From assembly GCA_016929355.1 (NCBI GenBank), contig JAFGJA010000396.1, forward strand, positions 1 through 11,838: a DNA stretch of 11,838 nucleotides, read 5' to 3'. The number at the start of each line of letters is the position of its first letter. The first letter of the stretch is position 1. The stretch is from Anaerolineae bacterium. Lineage in GTDB: Bacteria > Chloroflexota > Anaerolineae > Aggregatilineales > Aggregatilineaceae. Both the position numbers and the translations under genes were made by a program. The notes under the pieces were generated by a model. The model was not told where the DNA came from, did no database searches, and saw only the letters and a program-made list of their open reading frames with translations. Below, in pieces: positions 1 to 7,306 of the stretch.

Positions 1-297
1 GTCAAGGGGATGCTGAAGAATCACCGGTTGGCCCTATCGCTGTCAGATGCCGCTTTTGGACGCTTTGAGGAACTGCTCAAGCAGAAGGCCGAAGCGAGTG
101 GTACGGTAGTTGTTCAAGTTGACCCGTTTTTTCCCTCCACTCGATGCTGCCATCGCTGTACTCATGAACGCGACATTGACCTCTCAGAACGGACCTATGT
201 TTGTCTGAATCCCAAATGCAGATGTGTCTTTGACCGTGACTACAACGCGAGTATGAACATTCTGCACGAGGGCAAGCGGCTGGCCGGGACAGCCTGA
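1..297 (+). CDS. tnpB: TnpB-family RNA-guided nuclease, C-terminal fragment (gene starts before the window)
   Basis: The frame is open from base 1, so the true start lies upstream; 98 codons are visible. TnpB (OrfB of IS200/IS605 and IS1341-type elements) is an RNA-guided endonuclease with a RuvC fold, whose guide omega-RNA is made from the 3' end of its own gene. Numbering from the ATG at 10, the fragment shows the family's run-in (MLKN, then LALSLSDA), the FPST-x-x-C-x-x-C half of the zinc ribbon (C47, C50), the second cysteine pair (C65, C70, spaced CLNPKC) and the DRDYNAS motif (75-81), which carries the last RuvC acidic residue. The protein ends 14 residues after this motif, which is normal for the family. 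The earlier RuvC residues lie outside the window, so whether the gene is intact cannot be judged. Family assignment is firm. Confidence 0.93.
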   Translation, partial: VKGMLKNHRLALSLSDAAFGRFEELLKQKAEASGTVVVQVDPFFPSTRCCHRCTHERDIDLSERTYVCLNPKCRCVFDRDYNASMNILHEGKRLAGTA

Positions 298-420
298 CCA
301 AACCCAGCGTCGCGGTAGTGGCTACGACGAGACGTTAAACACCTGTGGACAGGACGTAAGACCTAAGCCTTCCGGGGTAGCGGCAGACCTGGGTGAAGCA
401 GGAACCAAAATCCGATTTTG
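298..420 (+). ncRNA. Probable omega-RNA scaffold and right end of the TnpB element
   Basis: This stretch follows the tnpB stop codon directly and is rich in paired segments. ACCCAG (302-307) is complementary to CTGGGT (389-394) and would close a multi-stem structure. Inside it, CGTCG (308-312) pairs with CGACG (325-329), continued by TAG/CTA (316-318 with 322-324) around a 3-nt bulge and a TGG loop. CCTG (342-345) pairs with CAGG (350-353). The tail GTGAAGCAGGAACC (393-406) resembles the conserved ends seen after many tnpB genes. A last small hairpin, CAAAAT-CCG-ATTTTG, occupies 406-420. In this family the omega-RNA ends at the transposon right end and the next bases serve as guide. The exact boundary is not visible; I place it between about 405 and 421. 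Confidence 0.6.
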
Positions 421-424
421 TTAT

Positions 425-444
425 ATTTGCATACATTTGCATAC
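425..444. repeat. Tandem direct repeat, 2 x ATTTGCATAC, upstream of the oxidoreductase gene
   Basis: Two perfect, abutting copies of the 10-mer ATTTGCATAC occupy 425-434 and 435-444. They sit between the end of the TnpB element and the GTG start at 469. A 10-bp period puts both copies on the same DNA face, which suits cooperative binding of a regulator. The second copy with its flank reads TTTGCATACAAG, roughly similar to some GntR-family half-sites. A role as operator is inference; the repeat itself is seen directly. Confidence 0.5.
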
Positions 445-468
445 AAGAAAGGTAGCAGAAGTAATACT

Positions 469-1785
469 GTGACAAGTCCTAAAAAACGCTATGCATTGGT
501 TGGAACGGGTGGACGCGCTGGGATGTATGTGCGGGCGGTGATGGAAACATATCCCGATTCGTGTGAATTGGTCGCTTTTTGTGATCTGAGCCAGACGCGC
601 ATGGATTGGTATAACAGTCAGATTCAGGCGAAGGGTGGGGAGCCGATCCCGACCTATCGGGCGGATCAATTCGATCAGATGATCGCGGAAACCAAGCCCA
701 ATACCGTTATTGTGACTACGATGGATTCCACTCACCATATTTACATTACCCGTGCGATGGAACTCGGCTGCGATGCGATCACCGAAAAGCCGATGACTAT
801 TGATGTTGAAAAAGCGCGGATCATTTTTGATGCGATTGAGCGTACAGGTCGCCAACTGCGGGTCGCTTTTAATTACCGCTATGCCCCGGCATATACCAAA
901 GTGCGCGAAGTAGTAATGGATGGCACGATTGGCCGCCCGTTAAGCGTCGATTTTTCGTGGTTGCTGGATACCCATCACGGCGCGGATTATTTCCGACGCT
1001 GGCACCGCGAAAAGCAAAATTCCGGCGGATTGATGGTCCACAAAGCCACGCACCATTTCGATCTGGTAAACTGGTGGATTGACTCATATCCCAGTGAAGT
1101 TTTCGCGTTGGGTGATCTGATGTTTTACGGTCAGGAAAATGCCGAGGCGCGCGGCGAGCATTATGATTATGCCCGTTATACTGGCGAACCTGCCGCTCAG
1201 AACGATCCTTTTGGTTTGTTCCTGGATAGCGACGATGCGTTGCGCGGGTTGTATCTGGATGCGGAAAAAGAAAGCGGCTACATCCGCGATAGAAACGTAT
1301 TTGGCGAGCCGATTACCATTGAAGATACGATGGCGGTCACGGCGCGCTACCAAAATGGCGTGGTCCTGTCGTATTGTCTGATCGCCTATTCGCCCTGGGA
1401 AGGGTTGCGCGTAGCGATTACGGGCACTAAAGGTCGTGTCGAATTGGATGTGATCGAAACGATTGGTGGGCTGAGTGGTCAGGGTGAGCGCGATCTGACG
1501 GCGAGCAAGGGTACGTTCAAGCAAACTGAAGTGCGCGTCTTCCCGATGTTTGGCGAGGGGTATGTGGTTGATTTGCCCCCGGCGACTGGCGGGCATGGCG
1601 GCGCAGACCCCTACTTGCTAGAGCAAATTTTTGCGCCCGATCCGCCGGTTGATCCTTTCCAGCGTGGCGCGTCGCATATTGATGGCGCGGCGTCGATTAT
1701 GTTAGGGATTGCGGCCAATAAAGCGATGGCAACCAAGCAACTTATGTGTATTGATGATTTATTCCCTCTGCCGAAGAAATCATAA
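469..1785 (+). CDS. Gfo/Idh/MocA-family NAD(P)-dependent oxidoreductase
   Basis: This 438-residue protein belongs to the Gfo/Idh/MocA dehydrogenases, which oxidise or reduce a sugar, inositol or sugar-acid hydroxyl using NAD(P). The N-terminal Rossmann fold has the glycine motif GTGGRAG (12-18). EKP (106-108) supplies the usual catalytic lysine, followed by NYRYAP (135-140). GGLMVHKATHHFD (186-198) carries the family's catalytic histidine region and leads into the C-terminal alpha/beta substrate domain. The frame stays open back to 418, but that part runs into the TnpB element tail. The GTG at 469, with AGAAG 7 nt upstream, immediately precedes the Rossmann strand and is preferred. There is no signal peptide. 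Bacillus subtilis YteT is a relative of similar size encoded beside the GH105 enzyme YteR, which supports a role in pectin-sugar metabolism here. Substrate cannot be read from sequence. Confidence 0.9.
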   Translation: MTSPKKRYALVGTGGRAGMYVRAVMETYPDSCELVAFCDLSQTRMDWYNSQIQAKGGEPIPTYRADQFDQMIAETKPNTVIVTTMDSTHHIYITRAMELGCDAITEKPMTIDVEKARIIFDAIERTGRQLRVAFNYRYAPAYTKVREVVMDGTIGRPLSVDFSWLLDTHHGADYFRRWHREKQNSGGLMVHKATHHFDLVNWWIDSYPSEVFALGDLMFYGQENAEARGEHYDYARYTGEPAAQNDPFGLFLDSDDALRGLYLDAEKESGYIRDRNVFGEPITIEDTMAVTARYQNGVVLSYCLIAYSPWEGLRVAITGTKGRVELDVIETIGGLSGQGERDLTASKGTFKQTEVRVFPMFGEGYVVDLPPATGGHGGADPYLLEQIFAPDPPVDPFQRGASHIDGAASIMLGIAANKAMATKQLMCIDDLFPLPKKS

Positions 1786-1802
1786 TCCCGCTCATTTTTA
1801 TT

Positions 1803-1834
1803 TGGCGGGACGGATCGCGCGATCCGTCCCGCCA
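1803..1834. terminator. Perfect 32-bp palindrome between convergent genes, probable bidirectional transcription end
   Basis: TGGCGGGACGGATCGC is followed at once by its exact reverse complement, giving a 16-bp stem without mismatches. It lies 17 bp after the oxidoreductase stop and 8 bp before the 3' end of the minus-strand operon, exactly where transcription from both sides should stop. No T-tract follows the stem on either strand; on the plus strand the T-rich run (1795-1803) comes before it, so it is not a standard intrinsic terminator. An alternative hairpin pairs CCCGC (1787-1791) with GCGGG (1805-1809). A protein-binding site or repeat-family element is also possible. Confidence 0.5.
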
Positions 1835-1842
1835 GGTGATTG

Positions 1843-3528
1843 TTAGCGGGGGAGTTGTTTCACCCGCAGCGAAAACGTGTGATCAACCGGCGTCACAAAG
1901 GTGAGCAAAACGCGCACATAGCCCGGTTCAACCAGTTCGCTCTGGCGCATCTGTTGGTACATATGCGCATTAGCCCCTGGGCCGAGTTCGATCACGTCAT
2001 TGCCGAACTGCATCCGGCCATAGCCGCGTTTCAAGAAAATTTCCTGTCCCGGTTGTGTCACAAAAGCTGTATCGTCCGTTTCCCACAATCCCCCTGCGGG
2101 AAAGTCAAACGCGATCTGCGTGGCAACTTGATCCAGTCCATCAAGCGTTTGATAGCGCAGATCAAAGCCGCCTTCAATCACCGTGATCGCTAATTCGCTG
2201 GTCATCGGCGGAAGGGGTTTGTAATCACGCTGCGCATTGATCGCGTCCCACTGATCGCGCGGCACAGGTTTGCCATAGGGCAGTTCATAGCCGGGGCGGT
2301 GGGGTTTCTGCCGGTTTTTATAGCGCAGAATCGCCGTATTGCCTTCGATCCGCATCGAATCGCCAACAAACTGCCCGATGCCGAAATAGGTCTGCGAAAT
2401 CTTGATGCCGGATAATTCCGCCGATTTATAGACCAGCGTCATCAAGCGGGAAACGCCGCCAAAGACGGTTGCGCTGAGGTCAGCCTGTCGTACCCGCCAG
2501 ACACGATTGATCGGGTAGTATGCAACGAAATCGCGCGGTAGTTCGGCTGAGGAAGGTTCCGGTTCCCCGAATTTCATCAGCGTGTACGCCTGCCATGAGA
2601 AATTGCCGCGTTCGCCTGCTTTGGATTGTTCCCATAACCACTGCGCCGCGCGCGCGAATAGCGGACTATCAAGGCGTTTGGCGGCGTGCAAATAGGAGGC
2701 GATCAAGGTGGTGGGCACAACGCGCGTGCTGTAATCCTGGCGGCGCGAAAGTCCCGTTTCGGCGGTCCCATCGGTGTGTAACAGATGTAGATTAAAAGTC
2801 AGATTCGCATTGACCGCTTCATGGGCCGCTTGAATGTCCGCTTCATCATCCCAATGATCGGCGAAGATCAGCAGCGAGCGATTCGTTACTGCGTCATACA
2901 CGCCCACGCTGCGCTCTAAATAAGTACCTTCCGCGTCCACGTCAAACCCTTCGGCAACATAGGCGCGCACGGTTTCGCGTGTATCAATGTCAGGGAACAG
3001 TTTGGCGGTATAGGCCAGCGCGCCGACGATCACCCAGCGATGATTAGGCGTATGAAAGCCCCCGGTCATGATCCCCGGTACGGCTCGCCGGATAAAGCGT
3101 TCGATTTGATCTAGTACGGGTTTGAGCAGGTCATGCCCCCGCGCCAGATCGGTGAAGGCACACAACAGTTGCACGACAAAACCCGTATCAGGGCTGGAAT
3201 CGTAGTTCGTGCTGCGCAGGTCGATCAAACCCGTATCGCGTTGGGCGCGCAGCATCGAATCCGCCGCGATGGACATGCGGAACAACAGCGTATCCGTATC
3301 CGGCGCAGATGGGGCGATGGCGGGATGGGTGAGGCGCGCCAGAACCAGATAGCCGCAACTCACCAAAAAGCGCGTCGTCCCACCATGTCCGGCGCTCTCA
3401 ATGCGGCCCTGGTAATCCAAAAACGCGCCGTAGATCGGACTGTTTTCGTCTAAAACTTGTTGGGCAAAATCTTCTTCAACTTCGCGGGCAATTTCTACCA
3501 GTACATTGTGTAACGTTAGCACTGACAT
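1843..3528 (-). CDS. Uncharacterised (alpha/alpha)-toroid polysaccharide lyase-like protein
   Basis: I do not recognise a named family. The 561-residue protein has a helix-rich N-terminal part (about 1-350) followed by a beta-rich C-terminal part (about 350-561), the layout of polysaccharide lyases with an (alpha/alpha) toroid plus beta-sandwich. Possible active-site motifs are STNYDSSPDTGF (106-117), GGFHTPNHRWV (156-166, with N162, H163 and R164) and YLERSVGVYDAVTNRSLL (203-220, with Y211, N216 and R217). Asn/His/Tyr/Arg combinations are typical of such lyases, but no family assignment is made here. No signal peptide is seen, so it should act in the cytoplasm. It is the last gene of the four-gene minus-strand block, starting 26 nt after the GH105 stop, with GGAAAA about 5 nt before the ATG as a weak ribosome site. 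A hydrolase of similar fold cannot be excluded. Confidence 0.6.
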   Translation of the reverse strand: MSVLTLHNVLVEIAREVEEDFAQQVLDENSPIYGAFLDYQGRIESAGHGGTTRFLVSCGYLVLARLTHPAIAPSAPDTDTLLFRMSIAADSMLRAQRDTGLIDLRSTNYDSSPDTGFVVQLLCAFTDLARGHDLLKPVLDQIERFIRRAVPGIMTGGFHTPNHRWVIVGALAYTAKLFPDIDTRETVRAYVAEGFDVDAEGTYLERSVGVYDAVTNRSLLIFADHWDDEADIQAAHEAVNANLTFNLHLLHTDGTAETGLSRRQDYSTRVVPTTLIASYLHAAKRLDSPLFARAAQWLWEQSKAGERGNFSWQAYTLMKFGEPEPSSAELPRDFVAYYPINRVWRVRQADLSATVFGGVSRLMTLVYKSAELSGIKISQTYFGIGQFVGDSMRIEGNTAILRYKNRQKPHRPGYELPYGKPVPRDQWDAINAQRDYKPLPPMTSELAITVIEGGFDLRYQTLDGLDQVATQIAFDFPAGGLWETDDTAFVTQPGQEIFLKRGYGRMQFGNDVIELGPGANAHMYQQMRQSELVEPGYVRVLLTFVTPVDHTFSLRVKQLPR

Positions 3529-3554
3529 GCAAATTTTCCGTTTCTAGTTTCCTA

Positions 3555-4652
3555 TTACGCCAGCGCTTCTATGGCTGCGCTCGCCAGGATAAAAGCTCCC
3601 ATGCCCTTAAAGTCATTCGTGACCACCGGCTCGCTGATGTAGTATGCGAACGACCCATCCCGGTACGGATTGCCGCCCAACCCGGCGACGCTGCAAATCT
3701 GATTCAGATTGGTCAAGCCCTGATCATCAACCGTGATGAGGTGGTCAACGATCCCGGCGTAGCCTTTGCGCGCAATGTCGAGATGGGTTGGATCAATGAT
3801 GCCCAACCGGACAGCCTTCGCAATCCCGTACACCACCATGCACGAGGCCGATGCTTCCAGGTAATTTCCCTCACGATCACCCTGATCCAAGACCTGATAC
3901 CACAAGCCAGTGGCCGGGTCTTGCACATTAGCGATAGCATCCAGCGTCTTCTGAAAAATGGCGATGATTGCGTCACGTTGGGGATGATCGGTGGGCAAAT
4001 GCTCTAAAATATCGGGGATCGCCATCATGTACCAGCCAATCGCGCGGCCCCAGAAATGCGGCGAACACCCGGTTTCAGGATCAGCCCATTGTTGGGTTTT
4101 GCTCTCGTCCCAGCCGTGATAGAGCAGTCCTGTTTGCGGATCGCGGGTGTGTGCTTCGATAAGGATGATCTGGTGCGCCACATCGTCAAATCCGGCGGGT
4201 TCGGCAAAGGTGCGGGCAAATTCGGCATAAAACGGCCCGCCCATATAGATGCCATCCAGCCACATTTGATGGGGGTAGATGTTTTTATGCCAGAAGCCGT
4301 TTTCGCTGGTACGGGGATGTGTGTTCAATTGTTCCCGCAGCCGGTAGATCGCTTTGCGGTAGCGCTCATCGCCCGTTTCTCGCCACAGGCCAAACAGCAG
4401 TTTGCCGGTATTGATGTGATCGATATTATATTCGGCGGGGCGATAGGTACGGATCGAGCCATCGGGTTGGACATATTCATCAATGTTGCGCTTGATGTAG
4501 TCAAAATAACGCTGGTCGCCGGTCTGCTGCCAGACTTGTTCGATGCCCTTGAGGACCACGCCCCATTCATACGCCCACTTGGGCATGAGAATGTCGTGGC
4601 GCTGCATCACGGAGTCGGTCATGCGCACGGACCAGGCGGTTTGATCGGTCAT
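3555..4652 (-). CDS. GH105 unsaturated rhamnogalacturonyl hydrolase (YteR-like)
   Basis: GH105 enzymes hydrate the double bond of the unsaturated galacturonyl residue left by pectin or rhamnogalacturonan lyases, which releases it from the oligosaccharide. The 365-residue length is normal. All landmark residues of YteR appear at a constant offset of ten: D78 in YNIDH (YteR D88), the catalytic D133 in MWLDG (D143), H179 in YHGWDES (H189), W201 and R203 in WGRAIGW (W211, R213). HQMWLDGIYMGGPFY (128-142) is the family signature. There is no signal peptide, as in the cytoplasmic Bacillus enzyme. The ATG at 4652 has GGAG 8 nt upstream. The gene lies 37 nt after the large toroid gene and 26 nt before the lyase-like gene, so it is probably co-transcribed with both. 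Chain-length and linkage preference remain open. Confidence 0.93.
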   Translation of the reverse strand: MTDQTAWSVRMTDSVMQRHDILMPKWAYEWGVVLKGIEQVWQQTGDQRYFDYIKRNIDEYVQPDGSIRTYRPAEYNIDHINTGKLLFGLWRETGDERYRKAIYRLREQLNTHPRTSENGFWHKNIYPHQMWLDGIYMGGPFYAEFARTFAEPAGFDDVAHQIILIEAHTRDPQTGLLYHGWDESKTQQWADPETGCSPHFWGRAIGWYMMAIPDILEHLPTDHPQRDAIIAIFQKTLDAIANVQDPATGLWYQVLDQGDREGNYLEASASCMVVYGIAKAVRLGIIDPTHLDIARKGYAGIVDHLITVDDQGLTNLNQICSVAGLGGNPYRDGSFAYYISEPVVTNDFKGMGAFILASAAIEALA

Positions 4653-4689
4653 AGTTGTTTCTCCGAAATCTTCTAAGCGGTGTCAAAAA

Positions 4690-7260
4690 TTACTGGTTGA
4701 ACCAAATGTCATATTGTGCGTCACCATAGCGAATGGTCAATTCGCCGGAACCAAAACGTGAATACGCCCAGGGACTCTCGACCATTGGATAGTCGTGCAA
4801 TTTGATCGCTTCGCCGTCGACAGTAGGTGTTACATCCCAGCCCGTGACAAACGTGCCGATGGTCGGTGATTGGTAGGTGATCACGCCGTTTTCGGACGCA
4901 ACGGATGCCGCCTGAAGCGCATTAACGAACGCATCAAACGAATTCCAATCCGCCTTGCGGCCACATTCGACCAGCCATGTATTTTCCGGCGCGGCGCATT
5001 GCAATTCCCGCCCGGCATATTGCCCCTCGTCACTTATCGTCAGGCCGTTTTCGGAATAGATCGCCACATAACCATCATTGACTTTGCCAAACGCCCAATT
5101 ACCCGCGAAGCGCACCTCATCAAAACGCGGCTGCTCGAAAAAGCAGTGGGACATCCAGTTAAACGGCGTCAGGTGGTACGTCAGCGCCATCACATTGCGG
5201 TACTGAATTACGCGCGGCAACGTGGTATTACCCGACCAGTAATCGGGGCGCAATCCTGATCCCTCACCGCTCGTATGCGGACACGACCAGAAGATCGCCG
5301 TTTTGTTGCCAAGCGTCACATGCGCAGGGTGCGTGGAGGATTCGAATTCGCCGACGCGGTGATCCTGCAAACCAGAGAGCAGATAATCCGGGGTGCGGTA
5401 GACACAAAAATCAGCGTGTGGTGCGGATGTTTTCAGAATCCCCTGCCGGATGAACGATTCGATCACGGTGGTGTCGTCAGTGGCAATGTCCGCGAGAATT
5501 GGGGGGACACGGTACGCGCTGGTTGCCAGCGAAACGGGTGACATACCACTGGTATGCTTGGTGAGCGAGCCAACGCCAAACGCCATCCAACACGAGGCGG
5601 ATGTGCCTTCGAGATCGGGATATTTGATGTTGATCCCGTAACTGCGCCCGTGCGTGGTTCCAAACATGCCCTGGTAGCTATCGGCGGCGAGGTTGAAAAA
5701 CATATAATCCAGCACGCCGCCCGCCATTTGCCGCAGTTTGTCATCTTCGTAGATGGCAAAATCGTAGACATTGAGCAGGGGTGCGATGCAGATCGGATAG
5801 TACGAATTCGAGTGCCATTCGTCAAACCCGAACCGCCCGCGCTGGCGCAGCCATTCGGTGATATACATGCGGCCTTTGGTCGCGTGATAGAGTCCGCGCT
5901 GGCGGCTGTTGGTGAATTCTTCGGTGGGGAACAACTGCCCGGCCATCCATTCTGCGACGTGGAACAGCAAGCGGTGATTTTCCGACCCCATATACATCAC
6001 GGTATCACCCGGCTCATCAACCCAATACTTGAAGCCCAATACGGTATCTTTCATCAGGGCGTTGATTTCTGGGCTGAGATGCTGCTTTTTGCGCTCCCAG
6101 ACCATCAAGCGCAAAAGCCCCTGAATCACGAAATCGGCGCAGTCTTTGCGCGCGGCGATAAATTCGCAGACCCACCGAATCTCGGTTTCGTCAACTTCAT
6201 CGTAGCGGCCCAATGCATAACGGGCGAGTTGGGGCCAGACGCGACGTGCTTCACGGTTATCCCTAAAGTGTTCCAGCACGATCTGCGTGCGTTCGTCCCA
6301 CTGATCCAGGCCGGGTAGCGGATCAACCGGCGAGACTTTGCGCAGGTGGTATTGCGTTTGGGTGAGGGGGGTATCATCCGCGATCCACTTGAGATGCAGC
6401 GCGTAACTGCCGTCAGGAATAGCCGCGCCCTCGCAGATGGTCACTTGCTCTGATGGGTTGGTGAGTTCAGTTTCCTGAACGATTTCGCCTGTATCAGCGA
6501 TAAGTTGGGCCTGGAGGGTGATACCTTCACCGGGCGCAGCGCCCAACCGGAAACCGACGGGTTGCTCCGGGTAAACGATATCCCGATCCAGGCGCACACT
6601 GCGCAGCGATTCTTCGACTTGCGCGCGCGTTTCTGCCGGGACCAGATCGCCCAATGGCGCGCGGACCTGCACATCATCATCCAGGGCCAGCCAACAACCC
6701 ACTTGTGCCATGCGTGCGATGCGGAACAGGCCAAGCGTGATCGTGTTTTCGCCCTCATTTAGAGGTGCTTCGAATGTATATTCGCTGATTGATTCGGAAA
6801 GACCATAGTAGGGGCGCGTAAACGGTTGGTCGCTGGAATCAAACACGATTTTGCCGTTGATCGCCACATAAAACTGGATCGACATAGCCGACGTAAACCG
6901 CCACTGCTTGTCTCCGGCGGATTGCGGTGTCACGCTGGCGGAGAGAAAGACCGCGCCCATGTGATTCGAAATGTAGTAGTTACCCCAGGACAGATAGTTA
7001 TCGGGGCGGCGCATAAATTCCCAGCGCTGTGTTTGGCCGCGAAATGTGGTGGTGTCGCCTTCTTGTGGGGATGATAACAAAACGGGACGCGCATCTTCGG
7101 CCAGTTCTGCCATCGCTGCCACGCCCACATTTGACCCGATATTTTCAAAAAACGATAAGCCTTGTACGCGATCCGATAGGTCTTCAAAAAACGGTCCCAG
7201 GATGAGCCAGGGCTTGACCGGCTCGCCCGCCGGGACGTGTTGGGAAAAATGATCCGCCAT
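4690..7260 (-). CDS. Large uncharacterised protein: beta domains plus (alpha/alpha)-toroid, heparinase II/III-like layout
   Basis: The 856-residue protein is not a family I can name. Residues 1-200 look like a beta-sandwich (starting VKPWLILGPFF, with strands such as FYVAINGKIVFDSS), common in carbohydrate-binding N-terminal domains. Residues 220-310 form a second beta-rich segment. Residues about 320-620 are helical and contain SENHRLLFHVAEWMAGQLFP (426-445), FDEWHSNSYYP (479-489) and FGTTHGRSYG (533-542), a pattern of N428/H429, Y487/Y488 and H537/R539 that suits a lyase- or hydrolase-type toroid. The C-terminus (about 650-856) is beta-rich. There is no signal peptide. The frame extends to 7398, but the extra part overlaps the HAD gene; ATG 7260 has a strong ribosome site and begins the conserved-looking sequence. 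Its place just upstream of GH105 suggests it prepares the GH105 substrate; that is inference. Confidence 0.6.
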   Translation of the reverse strand: MADHFSQHVPAGEPVKPWLILGPFFEDLSDRVQGLSFFENIGSNVGVAAMAELAEDARPVLLSSPQEGDTTTFRGQTQRWEFMRRPDNYLSWGNYYISNHMGAVFLSASVTPQSAGDKQWRFTSAMSIQFYVAINGKIVFDSSDQPFTRPYYGLSESISEYTFEAPLNEGENTITLGLFRIARMAQVGCWLALDDDVQVRAPLGDLVPAETRAQVEESLRSVRLDRDIVYPEQPVGFRLGAAPGEGITLQAQLIADTGEIVQETELTNPSEQVTICEGAAIPDGSYALHLKWIADDTPLTQTQYHLRKVSPVDPLPGLDQWDERTQIVLEHFRDNREARRVWPQLARYALGRYDEVDETEIRWVCEFIAARKDCADFVIQGLLRLMVWERKKQHLSPEINALMKDTVLGFKYWVDEPGDTVMYMGSENHRLLFHVAEWMAGQLFPTEEFTNSRQRGLYHATKGRMYITEWLRQRGRFGFDEWHSNSYYPICIAPLLNVYDFAIYEDDKLRQMAGGVLDYMFFNLAADSYQGMFGTTHGRSYGINIKYPDLEGTSASCWMAFGVGSLTKHTSGMSPVSLATSAYRVPPILADIATDDTTVIESFIRQGILKTSAPHADFCVYRTPDYLLSGLQDHRVGEFESSTHPAHVTLGNKTAIFWSCPHTSGEGSGLRPDYWSGNTTLPRVIQYRNVMALTYHLTPFNWMSHCFFEQPRFDEVRFAGNWAFGKVNDGYVAIYSENGLTISDEGQYAGRELQCAAPENTWLVECGRKADWNSFDAFVNALQAASVASENGVITYQSPTIGTFVTGWDVTPTVDGEAIKLHDYPMVESPWAYSRFGSGELTIRYGDAQYDIWFNQ

Positions 7261-7270
7261 TTGATATATA

Positions 7271-7277
7271 CCTCTCC
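7271..7277 (-). promoter_or_regulatory. Ribosome binding site that fixes the start of the large toroid gene
   Basis: On the minus strand this reads GGAGAGG, 10 nt before the ATG at 7260. It is the best Shine-Dalgarno match in the minus-strand block and argues against the longer reading frame that would start at 7398 inside the HAD gene. It lies in the 46-nt gap after the HAD gene stop. Confidence 0.7.
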
Positions 7278-7306
7278 AATTAAAAATTTTCTGATAAAGT
7301 TGAGGT

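Noticed and set aside
418..468. 17-codon extension of the oxidoreductase from the TTG at 418
   Set aside because: The extension translates the element boundary and the tandem repeat; the Rossmann fold begins only after the GTG at 469.
4056..4676. Long open frame (206 codons) antisense to the GH105 gene
   Set aside because: It mirrors a strongly conserved GH105 gene, and its translation shows no recognisable domain.
5542..5556. Inverted repeat CATACCA-C-TGGTATG
   Set aside because: It lies inside the coding sequence of the large toroid gene, is short, and has no regulatory context; best explained as chance.
5554..6318. Long open frame (254 codons) antisense to the large toroid gene
   Set aside because: A shadow frame from third-position composition bias; it has no recognisable motif and lies wholly within the opposing gene.
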